From NCBI GenBank assembly GCA_028278265.1, contig JANQET010000212.1:1-54147 (forward strand): 54,147 bases of DNA. The letters are read 5' to 3'. This stretch comes from Myxococcota bacterium (lineage in GTDB: Bacteria; Myxococcota_A; Polyangia; JAAYKL01). Shown here piece by piece: positions 39,279 through 49,297 of the stretch. The notes under the pieces are model-generated. The model worked only from the letters and a program-made list of their open reading frames with translations. It searched no databases and was not told the DNA's origin. The translations under genes and the position numbers were made by a program. Each line of letters starts with the position of its first letter. The first letter of the stretch is position 1.

Positions 39279-41802
39279 TCAACGGATTGATGGTGGTCGC
39301 AACCGACTGTTCCACCCGATGGGGCTCCGGTAGGATGACCTCTTTTGCTCTGCTTTCGGGGTTGACCTCGAGCTTTTCGATGACCCCGTCCCGGTAGATT
39401 ACCTCAACGACCGTCTGAAAGGGGGCGTGCAGGCGAAAGTGCACGTTCCACTCCCTGGGCCAGGCCGGCAGCAGCCTGATTTCCCGGCCGGCGGTTTGGA
39501 GCAACATTTCCTGAAGTCCGATCATGCCCACTCCGGCCTTGTTCATGTCGGGCAACCAATCGAAATCCGGTCCGAAAAACGCGGGAAAACGCTGCTTCGA
39601 GCCGGACAGTTTGGCGGTGATCCGTTCGGCGGCCTCGTCGGTCAGCCCCATCCGCGCACAGAACACCACCCCCTGGTGCCAGCCATGGCTGTTCTTTTGC
39701 TTCTCGGCGTCGAACCCGTAGTGCCAGGTGTTGATCGCCAGGTCCAGATCGGGCTTGCCCAAGCCGTGAATGTGGTAGGGAAAGACCGTGTAGAGCTGGG
39801 GAAAATCCTCGTTGCCCATTTTGGTCACGTCGTATTTGTGCGCCGGAGCGATCACCTTCTTTCCGTCCTTGCTGCGCACGGCGAATCCCGGCAGGCGGGT
39901 CTGCAGCGCTTCAACAGAATCCCGCTGCTCAGCGGTGAGAATTCCATCGGGCAATTCCAGCAGGCTTTGCGCCACCGCGGTCATGCCGGCGACCACATCA
40001 ATCGGGTTTGTCGTTTCCAGGTAGGTCTCAGCGGCAATGGAGGGGGCGATGACCAGTTTGCCCTGCTCGTCGAGGGGGGTTCCGGTGCGGTTGCGATGCC
40101 GGTACTGGTAGTGCTGGTCAAAGAAATTGAGCGAGCTGAGCACGAACGGCAGGTACGCGGAAATATCGGTCCCGAGGAAGCGCCGGTACTCCAGGATCAT
40201 GTAGGCGAACTCCAGTTGGTTGACCCAGAGATAGCGGAGCAACTGGTCATCCCCCGGGGGAAGCGCTTTGGGGCGGTCCCAACCGTAGTGAGACATCAAG
40301 GGCAAGCCGTAGAAGTTCATCTGCTCGGTGAAGCTCGCCCCGTCGTGCCCCCAGTAGACACGGGTGCGCAGGGTCGCATTGTCCAGTCCGTTCTTGTAGA
40401 AGTCGAACTGGAGCCGCATTAAATCTTCGTCCCCGTTCTTGATCATCGGCCAATAGACGAGACGCTGGTTTTGGGCGGTGAAGCTGCCCCCACCCCACAT
40501 CCTGAAATCGGGGGTCTCCTCGGCCATCTTTTCGGCGCCTTCGACGAAGTTGAAGCGGTGCTCGCCCAAGTTGGAATACATCGGGTCGACGGTAAACAGA
40601 TGGCCGTTGAATTTGGTCGGCAGACTCCCTTGGGAATTGCATCCCTGCATGAAACGAACCAGCTGGTAGTTCCTTCCGATCTGCCAGGGGATATCGGCCG
40701 GACTGGCGGACCGGGGATTGATCGCGACAAAACCCCGCCGCCAGAACTCGGTCCACCATCGCCGTTGCTGCTCCCGCGCCGCGGTTGTGCCTGCCGGAAC
40801 CGAGTGTTTTAGTTCGGTCAATTGATCCAGCCATTCGGCCGCGGTGTCGGTCTGGGCCTGGTGCAGCGCCAAGTGGATTCGGTGCGATGTTTGGGCTCGG
40901 GTACTCTCGAGTCGCCAACCCCGGTAGGGGGTGACCCCGTAGACCCCTTCGGTGGTATCGACCGATTTGAATCCTTTGCCGAACAACACACCGCCGAACG
41001 TCCTGTTCTTCATGGGATTCCATAGCTGGTCCTTCACGCTGCTCAAATGCTGGCGCTCGACCTCGATATCAAAAATCGTCTCCGCCGGGTTGCGGTGGTA
41101 AAACCACACCCCATCATCTCGAGTTTCGATCACATCCGGGGAGGTGAACACGTCTCCATCATAGAACAGATAGGCAAACGATTTTTGCTGTCCGTTCCAG
41201 GTCTTTTGGTGAATCCGCTTTTCGGTGCGCCAATTCTCGTACTGGGCGGTCACTCGAACCTCTTTGTCGCTTTCGATTTCCACGTGAATCACCGGGCGAA
41301 ACACCTCGACCCAGATCACGACCGTTACCTCATGCCCGTCGGTGGTGCGACCGGCGATCAGAATCCGCCCGCTTTCCAAGTCCAAGGTCTGCCGGAACCG
41401 GGTGCCGGACACGAACGGATTGGGCTCAACCGCGACGCGCACACGACCCGGTTTCAACATCGTGTTGTTTTCATCGAAAAAACCGGAGCGATCCATGTAC
41501 AGCAACAGCTCCCCCTCCTCGACCCAGGCGTTGACGCCGATGTCCCCGCCGCCGACCGGCATTGATTCTCCGGCGTGCTGACTGGGGGACTCCCACGTAA
41601 TGGTGTAGTCCTGAAGATAGGGATTTACCGCAGCAGGTGCAGAGGAGGGCGAACTGACCGATGGCGTTGATGACGGCACGTGGGCACAAGAGAGCAGGAA
41701 GAGCGTCCAGGCCAGCGACAATCCGGCAGTCCTGTTTCGCGTCAAAGATTCCAATGGATGAGCGTTTGTTTGCTCGTGCAACGAATACCGTGGTTTAGCC
41801 AT
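39274..41802 (-). CDS. DUF5703-type glycosidase-like lipoprotein
   Basis: An 842-residue exported protein. The N-terminus has a long polar start, a hydrophobic segment and lipobox LLSC (Cys39). An N-terminal beta domain of DUF5703 type follows (YTITWESPSQHAGESMPVGGGDIGVNAWVEEGELLLYMDRSG), then an all-helical toroid of the GH95/(alpha/alpha)6 kind with aromatic-rich segments (FMQGCNSQGSLPTKFNGHLF, MWGGGSFTAQNQRLVYWPMI). Proteins of this type are taken to act on alpha-linked sugars such as fucosides, but the specificity is unknown. ATG 41802 has GAGG ahead. Such genes are commoner in Bacteroidota and Planctomycetota, and this one abuts an att repeat, so transfer is possible. Confidence 0.8.
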   Translation of the reverse strand: MAKPRYSLHEQTNAHPLESLTRNRTAGLSLAWTLFLLSCAHVPSSTPSVSSPSSAPAAVNPYLQDYTITWESPSQHAGESMPVGGGDIGVNAWVEEGELLLYMDRSGFFDENNTMLKPGRVRVAVEPNPFVSGTRFRQTLDLESGRILIAGRTTDGHEVTVVIWVEVFRPVIHVEIESDKEVRVTAQYENWRTEKRIHQKTWNGQQKSFAYLFYDGDVFTSPDVIETRDDGVWFYHRNPAETIFDIEVERQHLSSVKDQLWNPMKNRTFGGVLFGKGFKSVDTTEGVYGVTPYRGWRLESTRAQTSHRIHLALHQAQTDTAAEWLDQLTELKHSVPAGTTAAREQQRRWWTEFWRRGFVAINPRSASPADIPWQIGRNYQLVRFMQGCNSQGSLPTKFNGHLFTVDPMYSNLGEHRFNFVEGAEKMAEETPDFRMWGGGSFTAQNQRLVYWPMIKNGDEDLMRLQFDFYKNGLDNATLRTRVYWGHDGASFTEQMNFYGLPLMSHYGWDRPKALPPGDDQLLRYLWVNQLEFAYMILEYRRFLGTDISAYLPFVLSSLNFFDQHYQYRHRNRTGTPLDEQGKLVIAPSIAAETYLETTNPIDVVAGMTAVAQSLLELPDGILTAEQRDSVEALQTRLPGFAVRSKDGKKVIAPAHKYDVTKMGNEDFPQLYTVFPYHIHGLGKPDLDLAINTWHYGFDAEKQKNSHGWHQGVVFCARMGLTDEAAERITAKLSGSKQRFPAFFGPDFDWLPDMNKAGVGMIGLQEMLLQTAGREIRLLPAWPREWNVHFRLHAPFQTVVEVIYRDGVIEKLEVNPESRAKEVILPEPHRVEQSVATTINPLN

Positions 41803-41973
41803 TTGACCTCACTTGAACCCGGGCTCTTGGTTGACAGTGCACTTTAGCGATCCCACTAGGCCTAGACAAGTCGCGAAGACGGCACGAACTTTAAAAAATA
41901 GCGTCGAATTGTCTTAATATGATAGTCTGACACCGATTATAAAAGAGATGAGACATGAAGCTGAAACGTCGAA

Positions 41974-43548
41974 ATGTTAGATAATATCGGACAAATAATT
42001 GATAATAAGTATCGCATCATCCGGTTGATCGGAGAGGGCGGCATGGGGGGCGTGTACGAAGCCGAACATGTGGTGCTCAATCGAGTGGTGGCGATCAAAA
42101 TCATGCATCACGAGCACGTGACCAATCCCGAGGCGTCGAGTCGCTTTTTTCAGGAGGCCCGCGCCGCCAGCGAGATCGGGCATCCCAATATCGTCGAAAT
42201 TTTCGATGTCGGTAGCCAGGAAGATCAAACCCTGTACATCGTCATGGAGCTGCTTCGCGGGGTCAACCTGGAACAGTACATGTACGATCGGGGCCGGTTG
42301 GACAGCCAGCGGGCGGTCAATATCGCGATGCAGGTGCTCTCGGCGCTCCACGCCGCTCACGCCAAAAACATCATCCATCGGGATCTCAAGTCGGACAACG
42401 TCTTTTTGGCCCTCAATGCCCGGGGCCAGGAAGAGATCAAGTTGCTCGATTTTGGCATTGCTAAAATACAAGATGACGATATCGATGCCCTACGTCTGAC
42501 AAAAACTGGAAATGTGGTCGGTACCCCGTACTACCTCTCGCCGGAACAGGCCAAAGGGGGCCGGGACATCGACAGCCGGCTCGATATTTGGGGTGTCGGG
42601 GTGCTGCTCTACGAGATGTTGACCGGATGCCTGCCGTTTAGGGGTGAGAACTACAACGAAGTGCTGGGCAAGATTCTGCTCGAAGATCCCGCACCAGTGG
42701 AGACGCTGGCGACCAATCTACCGGAGGGGCTGGTCGGCATCGTCGATCAGGCGCTGGCCAAAGACCGGGACGAGCGGTTTCAAACCGCCTCCAAAATGAT
42801 GGAGTCGCTCTATCCCTATTGTGATCCGGATACCATGATGAGCACCGGGGTAAGGGAGAATATCAAGAAATCTATCGTCCCGCCGCCCCATTCCAGGGTG
42901 CAACAGATAGCCAAGCTGCAGACCACGGACCGGAAGCACCGCAAGAGCGATCCCAATGCGGCGACCTATGATGATCTGCCGGAGGCAACGGCATCGACCG
43001 GGGACGTCGAGGTGGTTTCCCACCTGAAGCGGCGGTATAAAATTGTCGCCGGTTCAGTTTTGGCAGGTCTGGTACTGATTGCGGCGGGGTACCTGGTGCT
43101 CCGCGGTGAGGCGCCCTCTGAGGATCCGACGACCCCGTCGAGCGGACCGAATGTGGCGGCGGCTGTCGGATATCCGCTCAGTGAGGCGAAACCTGCAAAT
43201 GGGATATATGAGCAAGTTACCATAGAGCTCCTCGATCTGCCAATCGGGGCAAATGTGGAGATTGATGGATTGGCGGTGAGCCCGCCGGTGAAAATGAAGA
43301 AGTCCGACCGTACGGTGGCGCTAAGAGTGACAGCCGAGGGATACGCCCCGTTCGACAGGGAACTGTTGTTGAGTCAAAATTACAAAGTGCGGGTAGAGCT
43401 GGCCAAGCTCGAGGTGGAGCGATCCCCAGTGAGCGGGAAATCACCGAAAAAGAGAGCCACCCGCCGAAAAATTAGGAAGAGCGACAAAAGACGTCAGCGG
43501 CCATCGAAGAAAAAAAAGAATGACTGGGAAACAAATCCGTTCAATTAA
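41974..43548 (+). CDS. membrane Ser/Thr protein kinase with PEGA domain
   Basis: A 524-residue kinase. Residues ~10-280 have the full motif set: IGEGGMGGVYEAEH, VAIKIM, IIHRDLKSDNVFL, LLDFGIAK and GTPYYLSPEQAKG. A single transmembrane helix follows at ~355-375 (IVAGSVLAGLVLIAAGYLVL), then a periplasmic PEGA domain (ELLDLPIGANVEIDGLAVSPP...LRVTAEGYAPF) and a very basic Lys/Arg tail. PEGA domains bind surface or wall components. The gene overlaps the next by 29 bp. Confidence 0.92.
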   Translation: MLDNIGQIIDNKYRIIRLIGEGGMGGVYEAEHVVLNRVVAIKIMHHEHVTNPEASSRFFQEARAASEIGHPNIVEIFDVGSQEDQTLYIVMELLRGVNLEQYMYDRGRLDSQRAVNIAMQVLSALHAAHAKNIIHRDLKSDNVFLALNARGQEEIKLLDFGIAKIQDDDIDALRLTKTGNVVGTPYYLSPEQAKGGRDIDSRLDIWGVGVLLYEMLTGCLPFRGENYNEVLGKILLEDPAPVETLATNLPEGLVGIVDQALAKDRDERFQTASKMMESLYPYCDPDTMMSTGVRENIKKSIVPPPHSRVQQIAKLQTTDRKHRKSDPNAATYDDLPEATASTGDVEVVSHLKRRYKIVAGSVLAGLVLIAAGYLVLRGEAPSEDPTTPSSGPNVAAAVGYPLSEAKPANGIYEQVTIELLDLPIGANVEIDGLAVSPPVKMKKSDRTVALRVTAEGYAPFDRELLLSQNYKVRVELAKLEVERSPVSGKSPKKRATRRKIRKSDKRRQRPSKKKKNDWETNPFN

Positions 43549-44437
43549 TCTTTCAAATACCGCCGGTTTTTCAATAGTCCTCTGCCTGATGATATGGTGG
43601 GCGCCCGTGACGAGGGCCGCTGAGGTTATTTCCCCGGGATGTCCTGCACACCCGGGCACTGAAAAAGAGGCCAAAGCGTTGGCCGGCGACTGGTTCAACA
43701 AGGGAGTTACACTGGTCAACACGGAGCTCTTTGCCGAGGCGTTGGGCGCGTTCAACTGTTCCCTGCGCATGATCGAGCACCCGGCGACCATCTTGAATGC
43801 GGCGCGCGCGGCGAAGCTGGCCGGGATCAACCGGGCCGCGCTGAGGCTGTATCAGCGGTACTTGGAGCTCTACCCTCAGGGGGACAAGGCGGCCCAGGCC
43901 AGGGACCAGATCGCGATTCTCGGCCCTTTGACCAAGGCCGAAGCCAAACGGGACGAGCCATCGACAGAAGAGCCAGTGACCCAGCCTCCGGTTGTCGAGG
44001 AACACTCGTCAGAAGACCACCCGGCGGCACCCTCTCCCTCTCCTCCTGCTGAACAGGCGGTCACAGCATCGGTACCGCCTGCGGCAGAACAACCGGAGTC
44101 GTCTCCAACGGCCGCAACCAAAAAGCTGAACCTTAAAACGATAGGTTGGATATCGATCGTCGCGGGGGGGGCGTTCGCGGTCACCGGCTTTGTCCTGCAG
44201 GGGTTGTCGGCCAAAGCGGCCCGCGAAGGAGAGCAAGAGGCGTACTACGCCCAATATCTCGAAAAGAAAGAGGACAAAGAGGCGTTTCAAACCGGCGCTA
44301 CCATCGGGTACATCGCCGGGGCGTTGGCCCTGGGAGCGGGTATCACCATGGTGGTGCTGGGACGCGAATCGGCCGCCGAACCGGAGATTCAGGTCGGTCT
44401 CTATCCCGGGGGGATATCACTGGGAGGCCGTTTTTGA
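43520..44437 (+). CDS. exported TPR-like protein paired with the kinase
   Basis: A 305-residue protein with a signal peptide or N-terminal anchor (residues ~15-33), a TPR-like helical domain (~50-130: GDWFNKGVTLVNTELFAEALGAFNCSL, ATILNAARAAKLAG, ALRLYQRYLELYP), a Pro/Glu-rich linker (~140-200), and two C-terminal transmembrane helices (~208-228, ~260-280). Proteins of this kind often follow PEGA kinases in Myxococcota. It starts 29 bp inside the kinase gene, so expression is coupled. The specific role is unknown. Confidence 0.75.
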   Translation: MTGKQIRSINLSNTAGFSIVLCLMIWWAPVTRAAEVISPGCPAHPGTEKEAKALAGDWFNKGVTLVNTELFAEALGAFNCSLRMIEHPATILNAARAAKLAGINRAALRLYQRYLELYPQGDKAAQARDQIAILGPLTKAEAKRDEPSTEEPVTQPPVVEEHSSEDHPAAPSPSPPAEQAVTASVPPAAEQPESSPTAATKKLNLKTIGWISIVAGGAFAVTGFVLQGLSAKAAREGEQEAYYAQYLEKKEDKEAFQTGATIGYIAGALALGAGITMVVLGRESAAEPEIQVGLYPGGISLGGRF

Positions 44438-44479
44438 GTGGATCTTGCCATTAGGCGAAGCGGTTTCAAAAAATCGGTT

Positions 44480-45325
44480 CTATTGGGCAAACCCCTTGAG
44501 CAGGGCGATTTCATCGGGCCATTTTTCCGGCTCCGGTGTCTCCAGACAGAGGGGTATTCCATCAAAGCGGCTGTCGCCCATGATGTATTCGAACACGGTC
44601 AGCCCCAGTTTTCCCTGCCCCAGGCTCTCGTGGCGGTCGACCCGGGCCCCCAGCTCCGGTTTTGAGTCGTTCAGGTGCATGCCTTTCAAAAATGTGAAAC
44701 CAACCGTGCTGTCAAACGCGGCAAAGGTGTCGTCGCAGGCCTCGGCAGTGCGCAGATCGTAGCCCGCGGTGAAGGTGTGGCAGGTGTCGAGGCAGACGCC
44801 GATGCGGGACTTGTCGTTCACCTGATCGATGAGGGCGGCCAAGTGCTCGAAGCGATAGCCCAGGTTGCTCCCCTGGCCGGCGGTGTTCTCGATCACCGGG
44901 ACGACCGCTTCGGTCGCCTCCAGGGCGCTGTTGATCGATCCGGCGATCAATTTCAGACACTCCTCCTCGGAGATTTCTCTCATATGGCTGCCCGGGTGAA
45001 AATTGAGGAACTTCAAACCGAGCGCTTCGCAGCGCTTGAGCTCGTGAATGAACGATTCCAAGGATTTGGCCCGCTTTTGCGGATCCGGATTGCCCAAATT
45101 GATCAGGTAACTGTCGTGGGGCAAAATGGTCTCCGCCGAGAACCCGTGCTCTTCACAATTTTGTCTGAACCCCTCGATGGATTCGTCGGTGAGCGGTTTG
45201 GCCTTCCACTGCCGCTGGTTCTTGGTAAACATGGCAAAACCCGTGGCGCCGATTTGCGCCGCGTTAATTGGTGCGTTCTCCACGCCACCGGCGATACTGA
45301 CGTGAGCTCCCACATACTTGGTCAT
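44480..45325 (-). CDS. nfo: endonuclease IV (AP endonuclease)
   Basis: A 281-residue base-excision repair enzyme that cuts DNA 5' to abasic sites. It begins [16 protein letters not shown], has the Zn-binding set typical of endonuclease IV (His of LNFHPGSH, Glu of [13 protein letters not shown], Asp/His of [19 protein letters not shown] and the final ETPE), and the length is usual. ATG 45325 has AGGAGG 7 nt ahead. It is convergent with the TPR-like gene and divergent from the nitroreductase gene. Confidence 0.96.
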   Translation of the reverse strand: MTKYVGAHVSIAGGVENAPINAAQIGATGFAMFTKNQRQWKAKPLTDESIEGFRQNCEEHGFSAETILPHDSYLINLGNPDPQKRAKSLESFIHELKRCEALGLKFLNFHPGSHMREISEEECLKLIAGSINSALEATEAVVPVIENTAGQGSNLGYRFEHLAALIDQVNDKSRIGVCLDTCHTFTAGYDLRTAEACDDTFAAFDSTVGFTFLKGMHLNDSKPELGARVDRHESLGQGKLGLTVFEYIMGDSRFDGIPLCLETPEPEKWPDEIALLKGFAQ

Positions 45326-45451
45326 CGGTTCGCCTCCTGATGAAGTTCAACCCCCATGGTATACATCGACTGCCGCCCCAATGCCTGCTCAAAAACACGG
45401 AAGTGATATAACGAAGGTGTCGTCATTCACTGAATCAGTGAGGAGGTCTGG

Positions 45452-47062
45452 ATGACCCTATCGGTAATCGACTATCACGAGCGCACCAAACACCATCCGC
45501 ATCGCTACGCCCGGTCGCTGGGGTACTTGGACTGGGCCAACCAACCCGATCCGTTTCGCCGATATCACGAGGCACCCGAGTTGCCGCTTCCCCGCCCCCT
45601 CGATCCCAACCGAACGCCGTTGAACGCCATCTATCGCGGTGTACCGGGACCGGCGCGGGCGGTTACCGATGAATCGATCTCGGCGCTGTTGTTTTACTCC
45701 CTGGCCCTGTCCGCTTGGAAAGCACTCGGGACCGACCGGTGGGCCCTGCGCTGCAATCCCTCCAGCGGCAACCTGCACCCCACCGAGGCCTACTTGATCG
45801 GTGCGCCGCGGGGTCTGGGCACCGACCGACCGAGCCTGTTTCACTATGCGCCCCAGGCCCACGCCCTGGAGCGACTGCACGGTTGGGACGACGGGTTTTC
45901 CGCGGATTGGGTCCGAACCTTATCGTCATCCCTACTGGTAGCGCTGACCTCGATCCCGTGGCGCGAGTCGTGGAAATACGGGGAGCGGGCCTTTAGGTAC
46001 TGTCAGCTCGATCTGGGACACGCCGTCGCCTCGCTGGCTTTTGCCGCTGCGCTCGAGGGCTGGGCTGTCCAACTGATCTCGACCGTCAGCGACGACACGA
46101 TCGCCACCCTGACCGGCGTGGCCTCCCAGTCGGGTCCTGAAGCGGAGCAGCCGGATTGCTTGCTGGCAGTGACCCCGCCCGTTGAAGGTTCCGCTGCGGC
46201 GCTGCGGTGTGTTGAGCCGGTGCGCTGGCCCGCCGCGGCAAACCATCGCTACCTCCCCAATCAGTTGAGCGGCGCTCACCATCCCTGGCCGATTATCGAC
46301 CAGGTAGTAAACGCGGCGGCCAAGCCGACCACTGAGCCGTTCCCGGCCGAACCGCTTCCCCCGGCATTTTCCGTTCCCGCATCCCTCACCACCCGTTCCG
46401 CCGGTGATCTGCTGCGGACGAGGCGCAGCGCCGTGGCCATGGACCGGGAAACCGGTCTCACCGCTTCCCAGCTCTATCGCATTCTCGCGCTCACCCTACC
46501 GGCAGCTGACAATCGCCTGTGGCAAGTCTTTCCCTGGTCGCCCCGGGTTCACCTGTTGCTCTATCTTCACCGGATCGATGGACTCCCTCCGGGACTTTAC
46601 TTCTTTGCCCGACGCCAAGGAGCGCTCGAGCTCGCACAACAGCAATTTCGAGATCGCCCGAAATTCGAAAAGCCCGACGGTTGTCCCGGGGAGTTGCCCC
46701 TGTACTGTCTGGAACAAGGGGATTGCCAGGAACTGGCCGGAGCCGTTTCCTGCGGCCAGGATATCGCCGCGGACGGCGCCTTTGCCGTGTCGATGCTGGC
46801 CGAATTCGAGTCGCCACTGGCCCGGTTCGGTCCTTGGTTCTATCGCTACCTACATTGGGAGGCCGGGGCAATCGGGCAAGTGCTGTACATCGAAGCCGAA
46901 GCCGCCGGCGTGCGGGGCACCGGCATCGGTTGCTACTTCGATGATGCGATTCATCGAATCCTAGGGCTATCCGATCGAACCTTTCATTGTCTCTACAACT
47001 TCACCGTCGGCGGCCCGATTGCCGATCAGCGGATTCAGACCCTGCCTGCTTACCCGTCATAG
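45452..47062 (+). CDS. SagB-like double nitroreductase-family protein
   Basis: A 536-residue protein with two nitroreductase-fold halves. Half 1 (~60-250) has SALLFYSLALSAW, RCNPSSGNLHPTEAYLI and a later helical segment; half 2 (~315-530) has RRSAVAMDRETGLTASQLYRIL, VHLLLYLHRIDGLPPGLYFF and EAGAIGQVLYIEAEAAGVRGTGIGCYFDD. This is the layout of SagB/ThcOx-type FMN oxidases, which in peptide pathways convert azolines to azoles. No YcaO, precursor peptide or transporter is nearby, so the role is open. Start ATG 45452 has GAGGAGG. Its stop overlaps the convergent response-regulator gene by 13 bp. Confidence 0.82.
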   Translation: MTLSVIDYHERTKHHPHRYARSLGYLDWANQPDPFRRYHEAPELPLPRPLDPNRTPLNAIYRGVPGPARAVTDESISALLFYSLALSAWKALGTDRWALRCNPSSGNLHPTEAYLIGAPRGLGTDRPSLFHYAPQAHALERLHGWDDGFSADWVRTLSSSLLVALTSIPWRESWKYGERAFRYCQLDLGHAVASLAFAAALEGWAVQLISTVSDDTIATLTGVASQSGPEAEQPDCLLAVTPPVEGSAAALRCVEPVRWPAAANHRYLPNQLSGAHHPWPIIDQVVNAAAKPTTEPFPAEPLPPAFSVPASLTTRSAGDLLRTRRSAVAMDRETGLTASQLYRILALTLPAADNRLWQVFPWSPRVHLLLYLHRIDGLPPGLYFFARRQGALELAQQQFRDRPKFEKPDGCPGELPLYCLEQGDCQELAGAVSCGQDIAADGAFAVSMLAEFESPLARFGPWFYRYLHWEAGAIGQVLYIEAEAAGVRGTGIGCYFDDAIHRILGLSDRTFHCLYNFTVGGPIADQRIQTLPAYPS

Positions 47063-47736
47063 CGATAGCCCACCCCGTGGACGGTTTTGATGATCTGTGG
47101 TTGCTTGGGGTCCTGCTCGATGCGCTTTCTCAACTTGGCGATGTGCTGGTCCAGGGTGCGGCTGGAGGGGAAGAAGCGCTCTTGCCAGCAGTGGTCGAAA
47201 ATCTCGTTGCGGCTGAGAACTTTGCCCTCGTTGCGGGCGAGCAGCTGGAGGATTTTGATTTCCCGGATCGACAGCTCGATCGTGCGCTCACCCCGGCGGG
47301 CGCGGAGCTCCTTGGGCGAGACCGTCAAGTCGGCGATGACAAAGCTCTCGGGCGGTGGGTCGGACTTTTGTGCGGCGTAGCAGCGGCGGGTAATGGCGCG
47401 GATGCGGGCCACCACCTCCTTGACCCCGAACGGCTTGACGATGAAATCGTCGGCGCCGAGCTCCAGGCCGATCACCTTGTCAATTTCCTCGGATTTGGCA
47501 CTGATGAACACGATCGGCACCTCCCCATCCCGCTGCCGGATCTCTTTGCAGACATCGTAGCCGCTGGCCTTGGGCATCATGATGTCGAGGCAGATGAAAT
47601 CGGGTTGTTCCCGGTCGAACAGGGCCAGCGCTTCATCTCCGTCGGTGGCACTTACCACGGTGTACCCTTCGGCCTGTAGAATCTCACACAGTCCCTCCAG
47701 AATATGGGGATCGTCTTCAGCGACCAGTACCTTCAT
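47050..47736 (-). CDS. OmpR/PhoB-family response regulator
   Basis: A 228-residue DNA-binding response regulator. The receiver domain has the acidic pair in LVAEDDPHI, the phospho-acceptor Asp in FICLDIMMPKASGYD, Ser of FISAKS and Lys of IVKPFG. The C-terminal winged helix (~130-225: LTVSPKELRARRGERTIELSIREIKILQLLARNEGKVLSRNEIF, RTLDQHIAKLRKRIE, TVHGVGYRYD) is of the OmpR type. ATG 47736 has GAGGAGC ahead and lies 20 bp inside the histidine kinase gene, so the two are co-translated. Confidence 0.95.
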   Translation of the reverse strand: MKVLVAEDDPHILEGLCEILQAEGYTVVSATDGDEALALFDREQPDFICLDIMMPKASGYDVCKEIRQRDGEVPIVFISAKSEEIDKVIGLELGADDFIVKPFGVKEVVARIRAITRRCYAAQKSDPPPESFVIADLTVSPKELRARRGERTIELSIREIKILQLLARNEGKVLSRNEIFDHCWQERFFPSSRTLDQHIAKLRKRIEQDPKQPQIIKTVHGVGYRYDG

Positions 47737-49285
47737 CGGCTTGCTCCTCAATCGGTGGTGTGGCCAGGGTTATTTTGAATCGTGCGCCGGTGTCGCTCGG
47801 TTCCAGGGTCAGATCGCCCCCGTGCAGTCGCGCGATGTCCCGGGCGATGGAGAGGCCGATGCCCGTGCCGCTCACCCCCTCGGTGACCTTTCCCGAGAGG
47901 CGATAGAACGGATGGAACACCCGCTTGCGCGCCTGACGGGGAATCCCCGGACCGCCGTCCTCGACCGTTATCTCCGATGTGGCGCTCTCGAACCGGCAGT
48001 GGATGTGCACCCGTTTGCCCGCGGCGGCGTACTTCTCCACATTGGACAGCAGATTGCCCAGAATCTGGCCCAGGGCATCGGGGTCCAGCTCGACCAGGTG
48101 GGTCGCCTCGGTCTCGAGCTCGATGGCCAGCCCCTTTGCTTCCAGGCTGGGGCGAAACTGTTCCACCGTGTCCCGCACGGCGTCGTCCAATCGTGCGGCT
48201 TTGCGGCGGATGGTCAGCTGTTGCCGCTGGTTGCGGGCAAAGGAGAGCACATTGGCGATTAGCCGGCTGAGCCGTTGGCTCTCGGAGACGATCACGTGGA
48301 GGTATCCCGCGGCTTTTTCGTCCTCCTCGTCGACCCGGTCTTCCATCAGCTCGGCGTAGAGGCGAATGTTGGTCAGGGGGGTCTTCAGCTCGTGGGAGAC
48401 CTGATTGACAAAGGCCACCCGCTGCCGGGCCTCGCGGATCTCCCTCCCGCTCTCCCGTAAAAAATAGACCGCCAACCCGATGACGACCAGCACCAGGGCG
48501 GCCAGCGCGGTGATTTTGGGCCACAGCCGGCCGCCGGCGAGATCGTCGGGGGAAGAGGGAAAGTACTGCAACCGCCAGGCGGCCAGCGGGGGTTCGAGGG
48601 CAATTTCGAGCTGCGGTTGGGTCTGGTCGGGGGGATGCAAGTTCCCCCAATTGTAGATCGCGCGGCCGTTGGCATCGACCAGTCGCACGCACTCCGTGGC
48701 CCCATCGCTCGCTGCCGGCTCGGTTTTGGGCAGCTCACCGATCAGATCGGCGAGCAGGGCCATGCGATCGAGCTCGGCGCCGATGATCTCTTTATCTTTG
48801 GTTTGTCGCCAATAAATCAGGTTGAGCCCGCTGCCCCAGTACCAGGTGTACCAATCGGGTTTGTCGGCGGCGCTGGTATCCTCGGTCCGTGGGATTAGTG
48901 CTTTGGCCGTCCAGATGGGCTTTGTGCGGGCCAAAAAAGCGGTTTCCAGCGCATTGTGAGGACCTTGGGCCGGTGGATGAACCAGCTGCCCGTCGGCATC
49001 GAGAATGAAGATCTGCCGCACCAGCCGCTGTTCGCGAATCGACTGGCGAATCCCTTGTGGGTCGCGATCGTCTAGGATCAGCAGTTGGTCCAGGGTCTGT
49101 CGGTGGTGGTCCATTCGCTTGGCCACCAGCTGGCCCACCTCTTCGAGCCGGGCCGAGATCAGCGCTTCGATCCGGCGCGCGGTGTTCTGCTGCTCATCCC
49201 GTGCGGAGGTGTAGCCGAGCCAGGCCAGAGCGATTAACGGCGCGGCGATCAGGGCGAAAAAGATCCAGGTCAGCTTGGGTTTCAA
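47717..49285 (-). CDS. membrane sensor histidine kinase
   Basis: A 522-residue sensor kinase. A first transmembrane helix (~5-25) and a second (~263-283) bracket a ~235-residue periplasmic sensor domain, possibly of double-Cache type. The DHp helix has the phospho-His in FVNQVSHELKTPLTNIRLYAE, and the ATPase domain has the N-box LGNLLSNVEKYA, G1 VEDGGPGIP, F-box VFHPFYRL and G2 GTGIGLSIA. It starts with TTG 49285 (AGGAGC ahead), 12 nt after the vWA-protein stop, and overlaps the response regulator by 20 bp. Confidence 0.95.
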   Translation of the reverse strand: MKPKLTWIFFALIAAPLIALAWLGYTSARDEQQNTARRIEALISARLEEVGQLVAKRMDHHRQTLDQLLILDDRDPQGIRQSIREQRLVRQIFILDADGQLVHPPAQGPHNALETAFLARTKPIWTAKALIPRTEDTSAADKPDWYTWYWGSGLNLIYWRQTKDKEIIGAELDRMALLADLIGELPKTEPAASDGATECVRLVDANGRAIYNWGNLHPPDQTQPQLEIALEPPLAAWRLQYFPSSPDDLAGGRLWPKITALAALVLVVIGLAVYFLRESGREIREARQRVAFVNQVSHELKTPLTNIRLYAELMEDRVDEEDEKAAGYLHVIVSESQRLSRLIANVLSFARNQRQQLTIRRKAARLDDAVRDTVEQFRPSLEAKGLAIELETEATHLVELDPDALGQILGNLLSNVEKYAAAGKRVHIHCRFESATSEITVEDGGPGIPRQARKRVFHPFYRLSGKVTEGVSGTGIGLSIARDIARLHGGDLTLEPSDTGARFKITLATPPIEEQADEGTGR

Positions 49286-49297
49286 CCGGTGCTCCTA

